Part shown: positions 22,513 to 37,700 of the stretch, piece after piece
How the letters are laid out: each line of letters starts with the position of its first letter
How positions within the stretch are numbered: the stretch's first letter is position 1
Assembly (NCBI RefSeq): GCF_965638725.1
Contig: NC_134959.1
Location: 7,320,417-7,384,416, forward strand
Source of the DNA: Aptenodytes patagonicus
Lineage: Eukaryota; Chordata; Aves; Sphenisciformes; Spheniscidae
Length of the DNA stretch: 64,000 nt
Direction of reading: 5' to 3'
Notes under the pieces: generated by a model
The model's database searches: none
The model's input: the letters and a program-made list of their open reading frames with translations, nothing else
What the model was told of the DNA's origin: nothing
Position numbers and translations under genes: made by a program

Positions 22513-25500
22513 AAAGCGTAGTGATAGGGCTGGCTGTACTCCTTGCTTACGAAATGTGTTTAATACTTAAGCTGGCTGTAGCATAAGGCACCCCCTTGTT
22601 CTCACATCTCAACTGAAATTCCTATTTCTGTTTTGAGTTCAGCTGGGACAGGTTGCTTTTACAGAGGCTGTACCAGCACTGAACAGCATGCTGATTGCCA
22701 CTAATGAGTGCCGTATCTGTTTTAACTTTGAAGTCAAAATGTATGGAAAAGCAGATGGATGCCCGAAAACACCTTGTGCAATGCCAGCCTCAAGGAGGGG
22801 TAGCCAAAAGATTTCTACAAATGTAACAGGCTCACCCAGGACGGCTCTGACCCAAGCTGGCTAAGTCATGACAATGGTCATGATCGTATTTACATTGAAA
22901 CAAAAAAAGAATTTACTCACTCCTGAGTAAATGTAAACATTGCAGCTACACACATGCATATATACACAAAGATCATATAATGTGAGGAGTGCATTTATTA
23001 ATTTCTGAAGAGTTAATAAATACCTAATAGATATGACTGCATTTCTGATTAAGAACAATATGTGCTATCAGCAGGGTCTAGTCAGGGGAACAAAAGTTAG
23101 CGATACTCTTCCAAGGGTTCCCAAGTCCTGACTATATGGTCAGAGGAGGTGATGCTGCTCTCAGTGCAGCACAAGGTGCTTGAAGCAGGACTGTCTCTCT
23201 GGACTCTGGAGAGCTCTCTGCATTTGGATCTCTTTCGTTTGCCCTTGGGCTCTGTTGTGTTTTGTGGGGCTGCCTTTTAATTGGGATTGCTATAAGTAGT
23301 AGAATGTCTCACTGATTTTCGTGGACAAATGAAATTGTCAAAATAATGTGCCTATCCATCATACTCTTTTCTCCCCCCCGTCCCCCCAGTAAGAGAGGGT
23401 TTGTTTAAAATGTTGACACTGAAGTCGTCATTGGGTGATGGGGTGCTGGCAGGCACAGTTCATGCCCCTCACAGCTGTTGTTCCAAACATCTCTTTGCTG
23501 TCTCTGCCTTGGTTACATTCTGGTCATGTTGCCAGATTTTTTCAAACTGTAACAGCAAAAGACTTATTACTTGATTAAGTGAAAGCTGAGATTTAGGGAC
23601 ATGCTGTTATACTACATGCACGCATACTGGCTTTTTCCAACCCCCACATATAGCCTAAAAGCACTTCAGTACTTATAATGTAAAACACACCTACACCATC
23701 TGTTTTGGATATCTTTAAATAACTAGCTGTATTCTAATAATCTATAACTAGTAAGCGTCTATTAATCATTAGTTAATAAGCTTTTCATAAATGCATCCTG
23801 ATATGATAAAACTTAGTTTCAGTGGTCCTGCTTCAAAATATCAAAGTATGTTACATCGTGTAGGGAAACCTCTGGATCAACAATGCTAAGTCCTCAGTGC
23901 TGTTATGGAGCATAGCACACCAGAGATGGTTATTACAGGGTCCCACCCACCCAGGACTGTTTAGCAAATCACTCACACAGCTGCACATTTCAGTACACAG
24001 TTAAATGTGGAAAAGGCTGTCATTCCAACTAACACACCAGAAACTGAAATGTGAGCTGTCAGAGAAGAAAACAAGGAGCTTTGCCAGGGTCTAGTTCAAG
24101 ATTTAATCTGTCATTTAGAACTAACCCTAAGTTCAGGGTTGATCCATGTTTCATTCCAGTAATATTGGGGCATCAATGTAAGTTAATTAAGGGCAGACAG
24201 CTGAATCAATAACTGCCTCCTACTAGTTTTTCACTTGGTCCCTTCTCAGAGGTTGTGGAATTACACATGAAGCTGATCCTGAACCACTGCAGCTTGTAGC
24301 CTGACATATTAAACTCATGTTAATTTTGGGTTACCTCAGTAAGGGAGCTGTTAACCCCTGGAGCTGTTTCATGTGGAACTTAGCTGTCCCACAGGCTCTG
24401 AGAGAGGCAGGACCAGCAGCTGGGGTCAGCAAGCGTTTTAGCGTGCGTGTTTAAGGACACAATACCAGAATGTATTTGTTTCTGCTCCTAGGAACTTGAG
24501 TTTTCTAACACAGGCTTTCTTTTCTTTTTGTGAAGTGAGTCTGACAGAAAAAGATTTGTACTTTACTGAGGCAAGCACACAACTCGCTAGAAATGGAGGT
24601 ATAAAGAAAACACAGATTTGGTATTCTGAGAGTTCTTGGCCAAGAGCCTGAGTAAAAACCTGTGCTTTTTGGAGTATGCCATGTTATGTCCTTTTAAGAA
24701 CAGACTGAAACTCTGTTTTGAAAGCTTCATCCCCCTCATTCCATAGTCTCTTTGAGCATTTTACCAGTCTGCAAGTAGCTTGGCTGGACCTCACTCCTAA
24801 AGCCTGAATCACAAAGCTGTCCTTGCAGCTGCCGTGAGAGACCACAAGGGTCTAGGGTGTTGTTTGTCTAGAATTTGTCTAGAGTACCTGAGAAATAGGT
24901 TTCACACTTATGACTAATCTATAGCAACTGAGGAAGCAAGTTTAACTTCTTGCATACAGTCTGTGGGCAGGAGAGTCAGAGAAAAGTCAAAATACGTTGC
25001 TGAGAAAACGCAAACTCCCAGTGCTACTGTGAGGAAGCAGGAAATGGAACCACATAGGAGACGACGACCCTCACTGAAGTGAGTACCTGGTCTGTGTATG
25101 GTCTTGAAACCAGCATTACAATGTCATTTAGAGTCGTAATTTTTCTTTTACTAGCATAGTAATAGTAACATAATACAGCCCAGAGAGTGATAATACAGCC
25201 CTATTCACCTATGTATAGGTGTAATTTTTCCTGGGACAAATTATTCCTCTTTCCATATCAGAATGTGCTATACAAGTATAAATAGCCTCATACCATTATA
25301 GCTGCATCCAGACTAGGATGTGATTGCACTTTTATTTACACAGTATAGTAGAACTTCTGTGTACAGACAAAATCATAGTTTCTCTTGAAGTGCTTAGTTC
25401 ACTTGAAAGCAGTCTTGAAGTGCTTTGATAAGAAACATCTTGCAAAAGCCATAGCTGCTGTACTGTGCAGGCACCTGGTTTAATGGCTCCCGTCTCCCCA

Positions 25501-28382
25501 TCTCATTCTGTTTGCTTTCAGACAACTGAACCATTCAGAGCATAAGCATTCTTTGGTAAAAGGTTTATTTCAGTTTCTCCACAGAGGCTCTTCAAGGTAA
25601 AAAGTCTGTTCCACTCAGAGACAGTTCTACCTTTATATGCTCCTGTAAACTGGCTCAGAAAAACTCTTCATACAGTTGTTTTTTCCTCTCCATTCTCAGC
25701 CATCACTGGGTTTGTGGAAAGAACATGCAATTGGGCACAGAGTATGAGAAGTCCGTGTGAGATGAGGACTGGATGTTGGGCTGAGATCCTGAAATAGGTC
25801 TGGCTGCAGAAGCCATCTCCTGTTGTGTGGAGTAAGATTCTATGTAGGGAGATTGTGTCTTTTACTTATCTCCTGAGGTAGTAGAGCTACAAATAAAACA
25901 CTACTTGTAAAAAATATCTTTAAAGAAAATTAATGCTTCGGTCTTGAAAAGTGAACTGCTCACATATTGCTAGTAGACTGGCTATGTTTTACTGAGATCT
26001 ACAGTCCCCTCCATGCTTCAGAGCTAACTATGTTGTGGCATGTTTGACCAAATGGGAAACTGAAGGGCTGTATCTGCTACTGAAATCATAGCAAACTTCA
26101 TTTTGTAGCATTTCAGTTGTGGAAAATTCAGCTCAGCATAGGATTTGGAAAAAAAGCTTGTATGTGGGTAACTATTTGCCCCTTCTGCTCAGAGTATAAA
26201 GAGAAAATGAAAACTGACCAGAGCGCTGTTGCCAGGGTAAGGAATTTCAAGTGGGGCAATCCAAAAAGCCAGTATAGCCAACAAAAGTAGATAACAAAAA
26301 GGTGAGTAAAAGGTTTATCATCTCCCATGCATCAGGTTTTTTACAACTGCCTTGGGTGGTAAATGGGATTCACTGGTTGATTTTCATTTGTTTCAATTAA
26401 ATGTAACAAATTTTGCAAATTCTGCTAGTCACAGACTATGTTGTGCTTGGAAAATTACTGTATGCTTGGTTTCTCTGGCCTTAAAGTCTTGCAGTCTTTC
26501 TTAAGGATTTGATCTCGGTCCAACCAGGTATGAGGCTTGATTATGGCTGACATCCCAACACCAAAGTTATTTTGGGGAAATTTGTACAAACAAACTGTGT
26601 TTAGAAAAAGGAAGGGCTAACCTTATGGTATGTGAGGTTCTGTGAAACTTATTAATGATATTTTTGGTTTTTGCAATCCGTTCAAGTTTCTTCCTGTCAT
26701 GCTAATTTGCTCTTTTGAAAGGAAATTTTCTGGCTACAAGTGATCTGCTCTGTCTATTAGAATTAAAGGAGGTTCCAGGTTTATTGCAAAACCAGGCTGC
26801 CCATCAGTGATCTGCACTGAAGGTCACTGAGTGTTGAAATGAGGGCATACATGTCATCTTTAGATATGTGATGCTGCTGTCCCAAATGCATGCCTCACCT
26901 TGGCACTGATAATGGGATTGATCAACAAATAGGCTTCTCTAGGTAGCATTTTTCAGTTCCAAAGCCAGCTGTTATTACCTACAGGTCTGGTGCTTTTCAC
27001 TTACCATGCTGTAAATACAAGCTTCAAAAAATGAAGAAATTTGAGATATAAATAATGTATGTGTACTGAAAAGACGAATCAGGGCAGTATTTTGAGCTTC
27101 CAGAATAAGTGCTTTTTGTATCTCTTATTTGGGGTCTTTGTCACAACAGCATCTCACAGCTGGGTCTTAGCAAGCAGAGAGGAGGGTAAACAATTTGCAA
27201 GAGGCAGCAGAAAGACTTGTCTTACAACTATCACACATATTTAAGGCAAATATCATTATCTTGTCTATGTGACCAAACTATCTCATCTGTACTCCTTTCA
27301 TTCTCTTGTAATGGCAGTGAATATAGATTATAGGTTGTAAAGCTGAGAAAATACTGCTTATCAAAGTCAGAAGAGATTCAGAATTCAGAAGAGATTCACC
27401 AAATCTACATGAAGCAATGTTAGCAAAACCACTGCACTCTTTTTTTGGTTACCTATCCAATGCTACTCTGCACTGATAAAGTTGCCTTCTTACAGGGTTC
27501 AGATATCTCAAAGGAAAGGCACAGTTGCCAAATCCTTTTTACTTCAGGCCTTTAGCTGCAAAAATAAGTAGGTGCTGAGTGTTTTGCTGACTGTCATTGC
27601 CTATTTCTTTAGGCAGGAAGGACCCCAAAGAAATAGCTATTTATTTAAAGATAAATGTTTTGACGGCTGTGTGAAATGTGCGAAGAGAGCAAACCATAAT
27701 CCTTGTCAAAACAGAGACTTTTTTACAGATCAGCTGACTCTGTGTCATCTCTAGAGATGGGATTTTAAGGGACTTTGGGAGAAAATTTAAAGCAGTTTCT
27801 TTGCAGTCCAGGTGCAAATAGAGTTGAATGGGGTCTTTTAAAATGCTACTCCTGCGGACTTGGCAAAGTTTCCATGTTGGGAATTACTGGCAGCAGCTCA
27901 GCTTGTTTAGCCCTTGGGATGTATGTGAGAATGTGTCTCTTTCTCTTTTGTAAACAGAAATTACCTGTTGTGCTAATTTTTCTCCTGTAATGTGTACTGC
28001 CTTTTTTCCTTCCTGGAAATGATCTGAAAACATCCTGAGCATTTAACTTCTCCCTTATTTAGTTTTGATCATCATAGTCTCCCTAATATGAGGTTTTCCA
28101 GCTTCACATTAACATGATCTTAATAGGTTCTGCACATCCTTACATGTGCCAGACAAAATGATTTGGACAAAGCCTTGATTTAGGCACTGTGAAGCTCTCC
28201 AGACAGTCTGAATTGCACATTCACAGGTTCATAGCAGCTTACCAACAGTGTAGCTTTGCATACTGCCAGTAGGGACAGCCAGAGTGAGGATTAAGTTTTG
28301 GCTTGTGTAGATGTTTGCAGGATTTTCCTATAACAGATGGAAAATCAGACCTTCTCAGGAGTGTGATCCTGTCTCCCTTTTG
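22513..28382. other. Intergenic DNA upstream of CLEC3A, no gene seen
   Basis: The stretch contains only short open frames with no recognisable similarity. Visible low-complexity features are a C-rich tract at 23371-23388 and a small tandem duplication at 27367-27398. Cis-regulatory elements for CLEC3A could lie here, but none is evident by eye. Confidence 0.5.
27367..27398. repeat. 14-bp direct repeat, 18-bp period
   Basis: TCAGAAGAGATTCA occurs at 27367-27380 and again at 27385-27398, separated by GAAT. It looks like a simple local duplication. Confidence 0.8.
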
Positions 28383-28770
28383 TGGTTGCACTTCACCAAG
28401 AGAAGAGAAGGCTTCAGGGAGACGTTATTGCAGCCTATCAGTACTTAAAGGGGGCTTATAAAAAAGATGGCAGCAAACTTTTTAGCAGGGCCTGTTGCAA
28501 TGGGACAAGGGGGAATGGCTTTAAACTAAAGGGGGGTAGATTTAGACTAGATAGAAGGAAGAAATTTTTTACGTTGAGAGTGGTGAAACACTGGCACAGG
28601 TTGCCCAGAGAGGTGGTGGATGCCCCATCCCTGGAAACTTTCAAGGTCAGGTTGGACAGGGTTCTGAGCAACCTGATGTAGTTGAAGATGTCCCTGCCCA
28701 TGGCAGGGGGGTTGGACTAGATGACCTTTAGAGGTCCCTTCCAACCCAAACTATTCTATGATTCTATGAC
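28383..28770 (+). mobile_element. CR1 LINE 3' fragment, plus strand
   Basis: This is a 5'-truncated CR1 copy of about 390 bp. It encodes the C-terminal end of ORF2 (EKRRLQGDVIAAYQYLKGAY, then GTRGNGFKLKGGRFRLDRRK and [20 protein letters not shown]), with a stop at 28679-28681. The usual CR1 3' untranslated words follow (GGTTGGACTAGATGACCTTT, GGTCCCTTCCAACCC), ending in two ATTCTATG tail units at about 28753-28768. Its C-terminal wording differs clearly from the other two CR1 copies in the window, so it belongs to a different CR1 subfamily. The 5' boundary is approximate. Confidence 0.93.
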
Positions 28771-31700
28771 TCAAAGGTTCTGCTCAAAGGCTGAGGCCTT
28801 CTTCTTTGCCAACCCAGAAACTTGAGTTCCCACCTCATGTATGGCCATATGACCTTTGAGGTCCCTAACTCCTGCGCCATGGCCCTTTTACAGAGGTGCT
28901 CTCAGAGACGCTCCCAGTGCTGCTGTTCCCACCCAGCTGGTGTGGCTGCCCATTGACAAGGAGATGCTTCAGTTGGGGGCTGCCAGCCTGGCTTGGGGCA
29001 AGAAGCCAGAACATGGCTCTGCAGTTCAAGACTGTCACAGGATCTGCAAACAGCTGACCCTGCTTTACCATGTCTTAGAAGCAGCACTACCCGCATGCAC
29101 AGGCATAATCAGCTCACGCACCAGGCCCCAGGGTTGGAAAACGTGGTGTGGTCCAAGTAAAACACCTTTCTTTAAAATTTAAAGGAATTTTTTTAACTGC
29201 CTGGTCAGGAAGGAAAAATAGCACCCAAATGTAAATGCTAGGGAGATGTCTGCTCGTCTCTGAAAGCAAACTCGAGCAGTGAGAAGTGGAAAGTGACCCT
29301 GCCTTGCTGGAGGCTGGGAAAGGGGCAGCTGGGGGCAGAGCCTAGCTCCTACCTAGCAAGCCCTACCACCACACAGCATGCCCATCCCTGACCCCACAAT
29401 GGGATAAAAGTGCATATCACACATCACCTACTGGATGTTGAGGGGGGAAAAGAAAAAATAACCTGTATCAGTGCAATTTTCTTTAGCAGCCCAATATGTT
29501 TATTGAGAAATAACATTCGTTTCTGGAAATGCTGCCCTCTTATGAAAGGTCAACAGTATAACATTCCCTCCCATCTTCAGCTCTCCTACAGTTAAAGCTG
29601 TGTTTTGATGATACACAGATGAGTTATATGCTGTTACTGTATTAGATGTCGTTTCAAATGCTGTCCCTAAAATTTTTGTGATTACAACACAGAAATCTGA
29701 GGGCATTTTCGAAGTCTTGGTTACTTTTCCCTGCTGAATTCTAGCTTGGGCAGAAAGAACCATGATGAGGTAGCACAGCATCCGCCTCTCCTGTTAGCTG
29801 CTGTCTTTAAGGAATTGAAATCTTAGTGCATGTCTTGGGTGGCTATTGTAGCCAGACTAGCATGGCCTCCAGTGCAAACTAGCAAAACACATATCTTTTC
29901 TGGCATGTTCTGTAGCTTGTTTGCTGATAGCACTCGAGCTATCTAGTATAAAGCCAGCTTGTTAATGTCTATATAAAACACACTCACTGTACTGTCTGTA
30001 CTGTCTATGCAGATAAATCCTTGTTGAGATACTGACAATATTTAATGAGGAGAATTAGTCTGTTACAGAAATCGTGGGATGTTCCAGATCCTGCACTATA
30101 TGTTTGGGAGAACCCCAGAGTGTTTAATGAAAAGCTGAAGGGATCAGCAACAAGGTAGCTGCAGTTATACCTGAGAGGGTGCACTCACCTGCAGTTTAGG
30201 GATATTTCAGAAGCAGGGGTTATGGGTCTGGACATGGCATTCTTTGAGATTCAGAAGTGAAGGAATTCACATTATAACATTATAACTAGCTAAAAGTGGC
30301 TGTTGGTCATGAAAAGGGGGATACAAATCCCCACTTCTCCTCATCTTCTTTTCTTCCTGAAAAATGAAATTCCTCTGGTAGATTTGGGGGATGCCGTAAG
30401 ATATGTATCTCTCTGTGCGCTGCTTGGGCTATGTGTGAACCTCATGTCACACTCGCAGATCATTGTCCATCTCCCATGTATTTCCAGCCTGGTGCTGCAT
30501 CCTTTCCCTGTGCCACGATCCCATGAGCCAGGTGCTGACAGAGGACCTGAGCTGTGGGTTTATACTGTGGGATTAAGCAGCTGAGGATGTACAAGTGGCA
30601 GGGCCACACACCCTGACAAAATATACAGTGTTCTGGGAAGCTCTTTAAAGAGGACTTGGAGTCACATTATTATTTGCAAGCAAGATTTGTAAGTAAAGGG
30701 GGAAAGAGATTTGTGTGATCCCCTGTATCCAACTACAAAGGCAGCTGATGCTCACATCCATCCAAAGCCTGAAACCTGGCCTGTATTTTAGTGTCAGAGC
30801 TTTGTCCCAGCACATGATGCTACATGTTGTGCATGTATTTCTGTTGCGTGACCTTGCACATCAGGGAAGAAGGGAGTTCAAAGACTGCATTCAGACTTGA
30901 AGTTTTTTGAGACTGAAATTTGATTCCTCAGTGGCAACTAGAACAGCAGCAATAAACAGGCTATTTATTCAAATCTTTTCAAATGGAAAATATTCTGGCA
31001 TTTGCCAAGTAATTTAGACACTGTGTAAATGTAAACTTCACAGAATTTTTCATTATTTCATTCATTCTGTCATGGACATTCTCACTGCAGTTTATTCTCA
31101 TTTCCAGTAGATGTCTTAAGTGCCCTAGGAATGATTAGGAGAGCTCTGATTTTTGTATCGCTTATCCATCAAAGCAAAAGAGAAAAGACCAGGCTCTTCT
31201 CTGTCTGCTTAGTACTCAGGGTAAATCCATTTTGTTGTGTGGCCTTACAGCAGTGTTACCCAGTAGAGGTTCAGGATCAGTTTGATTATACAGTTTCTAG
31301 ATGCTTCATTACTGTAGGAAGAGCAGTTGCAGACAGACACCCATCAGGTCAAACATGTTCGTACAGTTGGGGTTTCAGAAAGAATGGGAGATCGTTTGTA
31401 CTGGCTTTGTCAATATTGTTTTCTAAAATAATGCTATGGGCTCTGCCTGGATTAAATCAGCTTCATAAAAAAGGGACATGATTTCACTGTTACATGGACT
31501 GATTAAATTGGCTGATTAATCTTCTAAAGATCTTTGAATCTTGGATTCTCCTACTTCATTGCAGTGGGAGAATGAATAGGTTAGGTTTGCCTGGATTTGA
31601 CATTCACTGCCCATGTTTGTTCTTGGTGCCTCTCCAGCCACAGGACAAATCTCTGCAGTTCTCATATACCTCCCTGCAGGGCCAGGTTCCCTGCTGACAT

Positions 31701-34700
31701 GGAGGCCTGAAGCTGACATGGACCTGACAAGTCTTATGCTTTACCTTGCTCCTTGCCCTGTGCTTCTCTTGCAGCACTGGCAGCTGTACACAGCTGCAGT
31801 GGAGGGCTGGCAAACACAGGCTCAGGTTGTAGCCATGTGCCGTGGTTCCTCCCCTCTCACATGTGCTGGGCAATCAAATAGTGGAGAGAGCTGCTATTTT
31901 ATGGCTTTATCAAGCCCTGTGCTCTCCCTTGCACGTTACTGGAAGGCTCTCAGCCCACAGAAATGGGGAAGAGGAAGTTCCTGTGAGTTAAATTCTCACT
32001 AAAAGCAACAGAGTTTTGCCTGCGTAAGGCCAATGGCCTTTTGTTCCTTCTGTGATAATTAATGGCAAAACAGTCAGGGACCATCTCCCCATGCAGAGGA
32101 AAAGTGGTGCCACATCACCAAAGCTGGACATGTACAAGCGAGCCAGTAATATTTGTGCAGCACTAGATCTGAACTAGTCCAGCCTGCTGAGATGGCAAGA
32201 CTGCTTCCAGATATGAGCTGGCAGGTTTGCACAGAGCTACATGCTGCTACGTAGACTTAACAGCTCGAGCCTCCATTGGTTTGAGGAACTTGGCACTGCA
32301 CACTGCTGCTTGATGTAGATGCTCCCCAGGTTGCAAGCAATGAATGGTCTCTATCAAGGCAGTCCCTTTGCAAGGGATCTAATGTGTCCAGGAAACAAAA
32401 CAGCTGTTCTAAAGAAAGGCTAGCAAATTCATCTCTCAATGCAGGACCTGCCAGATAAGTGCTTGCTTTACATATCCAAGCTTCTTATACAACCTGGCAC
32501 TTGATGCAGGAGCTTGGCCGGCCTTTGCATGCTGCCTCTGCTAGAGTGGAGGGCTGCGAGTCCCCTGGAGCATCAGAAGCAGCACAGCTGCAAATGCAGA
32601 GGAGCAGGGGTATTCTCTGTGCAAGGATTTTCCATTTTGTACTTCACTTATGTGCTCCAGTGGCTCCATAAAACCAGTATAAACTAATACTGCATCCTCA
32701 AGAAGGGTAACTGGGTTTGGCAATGCATGTAGTGCATTTTAATATGAAGAATTGAGTAAGGATTAAAAAAAATCCTGGTTCCCCCCCCCGCCAAAAAAGT
32801 TATGACATGGAAATAAATATTACTCCCTGAATTTTGAATACTGCAGCTATGACTAGGTTCATTTAGAGGACCAATCAGCTTGATGCTGTCCCTATCAAAG
32901 CCAGTGGTAAAACTCCTGTGAGATTCTAGTTTGAGTTGAATTTACCATCTTAATGGGAATAAGGAAGGAAGCTTGCAACAATTATCCTTTTATTATCCTG
33001 TTTTGCTTGATGATTAGCAAACAGAACACTGTGTAATAACTTTATACATCACTGACGTTGAAGAAAATGCAGATCAAAAATCTCATATGAATCATATAAT
33101 GTATGCTTTATTAAATTAACCTACAATGCCAGGGAATGTGCTGCAAGAAAGACAATATTGAAATGAGACTAACATTTAATATGTGAACTGTGAGAATTGG
33201 TTAGAGCAAGTGTCACGCAGCACGGCCAATAGCATCTAATACATTTAGGCGAGCGGTTGCAGATTGATCATTCAGGTGAGACCTTAAAGACAATTCCTTC
33301 CATAAATCTCCTGTCGTGTGCTTATGCTGAGTCTCTGAGTACTGCCTCTCTCTAGTGACACACTGCATAAACACACCACTTATGGTACGGGTCCACCATC
33401 ACTTGGCAATCAGACTTTATTATGGCACTCATTTTTACAGCCCAGTATGCAACACCATTTCCCATCTGATCCTCAGATGGAGCAAGCCAATTCCACCCAT
33501 GAGGTGACAATGAGCCAGAACGGCGGGATCTGCACTCTTGTCTGAATCCAGGTACTGCTTGTTGGAAAAGGCTGGGTTCAGGGATCCAGGTTGCTCCTTT
33601 TCCTGTGATGCCCTACCAGAGGCAATTACTCAGATATACGTGGAGAGGATGATCAAGAAAATAGTAGAAAATGCTTATAATGGCCACCTTCAGTGTTGGT
33701 TCAGGCTCTGAGCTATTGTATTTGGTGAGAAAGCACAGAAAACTTAGGCTATTATCTCTCAGCTGCATGTATTTCGATGGGGCTTTGCTGACAGGGTCTC
33801 ATCTGAGGGTATTCAGCGTAAGGTTCTGTGCATCTCTTGCTTTGGAGCAGGTATGATTTGAGACACAGCTTTCAGCCAGGGAGCCAAAACTTTCAGCTCA
33901 GCTGCTATGTTTAATCAGGATTCCTTCAATAAGTGGAGAATTAAATTCCAGAGAACCGTAAGTCCTTAAACCAAATGGCAATAATATGGCATTGGACAAG
34001 TCATTTAATTTCATTTTTCCTGTCTATGATAGAAATGGTCCAGGAACAAAAAAGGATGCTTTTATAGGACCAATGACATGCTTGGCGAGTCACAGGAGAC
34101 TTGGTTTGATTTTTTTTTTACAGTGGGGAAAATTATTCCTAATATAAAATGCAGACACTAGAAGGAAAAAACAGCAGCAGAGAAACAGAAAAATAATCTG
34201 CCAAAGCAAACTGACTTAGGAAAAAAAAACACTTCACTTGTCATCATCTCTCTTCTGCGTTAGCAACAAAATAAATGTTTTCTCCTAGAAGCCTCTGGAA
34301 AACATCACTGATCTGACACGTCCTCCAGGCCACACGATGCCTATATCACCACAAGACACGCCAGTCACCATTCAGCTAACTTCACCCACCAGCCTTTACA
34401 AATATCGTTTGGTTATTAGCTTATCACCTGGCCAGCCCAAGGGCTAGCCATTTCAGGGAAAGTACGGAAATCCTTATCATAAATAATGCATCTAGCATAT
34501 CTGCCGTCTCACTCTGTTCTTCTAGGGCAGCTAAGATGCTGCATCATTTACTGCTGCACTATATAGTGAAACACATCTCTCCATGTGGGAAATGTATTTA
34601 CAAAGATTACCCAGCAGAAGAGCACAAAATTATTTGTACTGGAACCTGCAGCTTATCAGGAAAATGATGTTTGGCAGGGACACAGCTAATGTCTGGCAGA

Positions 34701-37700
34701 ATGTAGCACATTTCCAGTTCTGGCAGTTGCAGAGGCAGAGCTGCTTCCAGCAGGGCTGCAGGTAGCAGGAGGCTGATTGCTGGTCCCAGGTCCAAGGCCA
34801 GGCTGCCATCAGGGAGCCCCTGTGCCTGGTGGGCATGGCAGCCTGCAGGAGCTGTGGGCGTAGGTGGCATAAGTACTTCACAGCTGCAGCTCTAAGAGCA
34901 AACCTGCCCCCAGAGAACCACTCACCTCTTATTCCCCAACCCCTCAGCCCTCACAATAGAACAGTTTTTCCTCCACTACTTTTCCCAGTTCTTTTGGGCT
35001 AATTGTAGCATCTCAGCATGGTCACTAAGCAAGAAAAAAAAAAAGCTCTTCCAGAGAGACCAAAGCTCTCCTAATCTCAGAAGAACAAGCAGGCCCCCAC
35101 CCCTGCATCCCTCCCTCAGCCACAGACCCCACCCACCCAAACAACCCTCTTCCCCTTTTTATAGCTGGCAGCTGCTGTTCCTAAACTAACAAGTGCCAGT
35201 GGCATCTCTTAGCCTACCCATTTAATCCCTGGCTGCCCAGTTTGCAACTTTGTCTAGTGGTGTCTGTACCAAGCATTAAACATCATGAGGGTTCAGAAGC
35301 TGCAAGATTAAAGTCTTCATTTGTCTTTTTAGGTTATATTTTAGTTGTCAGTTTTAAAGCCTCTACCAACAACTGTGAAGACTGTTCCTTTCTAAATGAA
35401 AGCTGATCTTATATGATGGCAGGTGTTTGAGTTTTAAGAGACATGTCAATCACTATGAAGGCTGGCAATGCTTGTTCCTGGCCTTTTTTTTCCCATCTTG
35501 CCCAAAAGGCCTGTGGAAGAGAGGAAATGTTCCCGTATGTAAAGGGTTAATCTACCTGTGTTAAGTCCACTAGGAGTTTGTCTGTCACTCTCTGTGGGGG
35601 ATGAAAGTGAACGTGACCCAGTATTCTTCAGGAGGTAAAAAATTAATTTTCTTGAAGTGCTACCAGAGAACAACTGTGATTATTGAGTATTGCAGGGACT
35701 CTAGAGACCCTGCAGAGGAAGGCTGTGACCCCCATGTCAAACCTGGTGAGAGGTGGGGGGGCTGTCAGAGTAGCTCCGAGGAGGATACTGACTTCAGCAA
35801 CAGCAGCGTCGGTGTCTGGCACCCCTTTATACAGTTAAAAGCAGCATCTTTTGAACCTTCCCTTTTTCGGCTTTGTGCAAGCCTGGCTGGCTGGGGTAGG
35901 AAGCAATGGTGCAGCTGCCCTGTTTACCTCTCAGGTCTGTGTTGATGGGCTGTTCTGCAGCCTGGTGAACATGCATGCTTCATACAGAGAGACAGGAGCT
36001 AAACTGAACTCTGAGCACTGAACAGTTTCCCTGAAGTGACTCAAGTTTCCAGTGATGTGGTAAAAAAAGAGCAAGACCAGAAAGCCTTAGAGGCTGCTAC
36101 ACAGGAGTGCAATGACTAAACCCCATGCCTGTAACAAACCACCCCACAGCTTCCCTTTCAAGCATACAAATAAATCAACAGATAACATGCTACAACTTCT
36201 ACTCACTTGTTACTATTGGGCAGAGGCATACATGATTCATTTCTCTTCATACATTCATCCTCTAACTCTTCATCATCTGCACTGTCCTCACAACACCTTC
36301 CAGTTTCAGCACAGTGTCCTGGTGGTGAGGTGCCCAACACAGCATTGTTACAAATGGCAAAGATTGAGGCAATGTTCAGAAAAACATGCAATTTGCTGCA
36401 GAAGTAGTTGACAGAGATAGCCCAGGTAAATATGAAAGGAATGGCTTAGTTAGGATCAACTGAGTGCAATCAATCAGCATGACAGCTCAGACTAAGGAGA
36501 TAAAGCTACATTTGCATTTATACTCTAACCTGTTCTCTCAAAGGAGAACATTAGGATGTTTGCCTAAATGTTACATATTACTTGGAAAAAAGGTGCCTTG
36601 ATGCAGATAGCAATTATAGTGTGTTGATTGTTTTGGCTCTCTCTGCAGTGAAACAAAACGCTAGCTCACACCAAAGGACTTAGGTGCTGCCAGGGGGAGA
36701 AACTCCAGCATGGTTCTATAGGAGCTGGAGGTTTTAAGTGTGTTGTGTGCTGGCAATCATGGCCATACTAGAGAAGAATCTTTTCTGACAAAAACCAACC
36801 AGGATTAATCACTAAGCTCACAGAAAATGAGAGGGGAAGCACAAAATGGAGGATGAGGTGTGAGACCCAGGGATACTTAGTATCCTAGGATGAATTTTGC
36901 GTTTGATCTGGCCAGATGCCACACAAAGGCAGCCTGCTGCATCCCTGCTTGCCTGGTAGCAGCCTCTGTGTGTTAGATCGTATGACAGTCGAGTATAGAT
37001 GGCCCAGTGGGAAAGCTGGAAAAAGGCAGAGCTTTATCAGTAATCACAGAGAGTCTGCAAAAGGCTATGGCTGTTTGCTTTCAGCCTTATCCTGACCCTG
37101 TGATTAGGGATGCACTGATCATTATTTGCTTATTAAGACTTGAAAACAGAGGGCAGAAATTTACTCTGCTCCTTTTCATGATCAGCAAGTGTTCATATGA
37201 GCTTTTAAATTATGGAGCAGATGCAGTAACTACTGAAGTGAGATTTTTCCAGGGACATTACAGGCTTTAGAACATGTCCTGCATGACTGGAAAGAACCAA
37301 AGCTAACACTTCCTCTTTGTGTAGATATTCAACTGAAGTTCATTGAACCATTTCTTCCTTTCATGCAGGGAGACCTTTAAAGCCATGTACTCAAGTACAG
37401 GCTTGAGATGACCTGTAAGGTTTGGTAACTGTAATCAGTTCTTTGAAAGAAAAGGTGTAAGCCTCCTTGTAGCCCTGAGTTAAGACCAAGACCCAGGGAG
37501 AGTGGGATTTTAGATTCAGTCATGTCCTCCTGCTTTCTATTAGCTAATTTGGTGGTGGCTGTTTTGGATCCTATTATTCCCTTAGAGTATCTTCATTTCT
37601 GAAAGGAACTGTCTCTCTGAGGATAACTTGTGTGTCAGTCCATCTCCCAGTACAATCTGAGTGCTAAAATTCTGGAAACTAGTTTCTATCTGTATCAAAA

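Noticed and set aside
28865-29182. Overlapping open frames on both strands after the plus-strand CR1 fragment
   Set aside because: They overlap each other in several frames, show no conserved motif, and lie in a locally G+C-rich stretch where such frames are expected.
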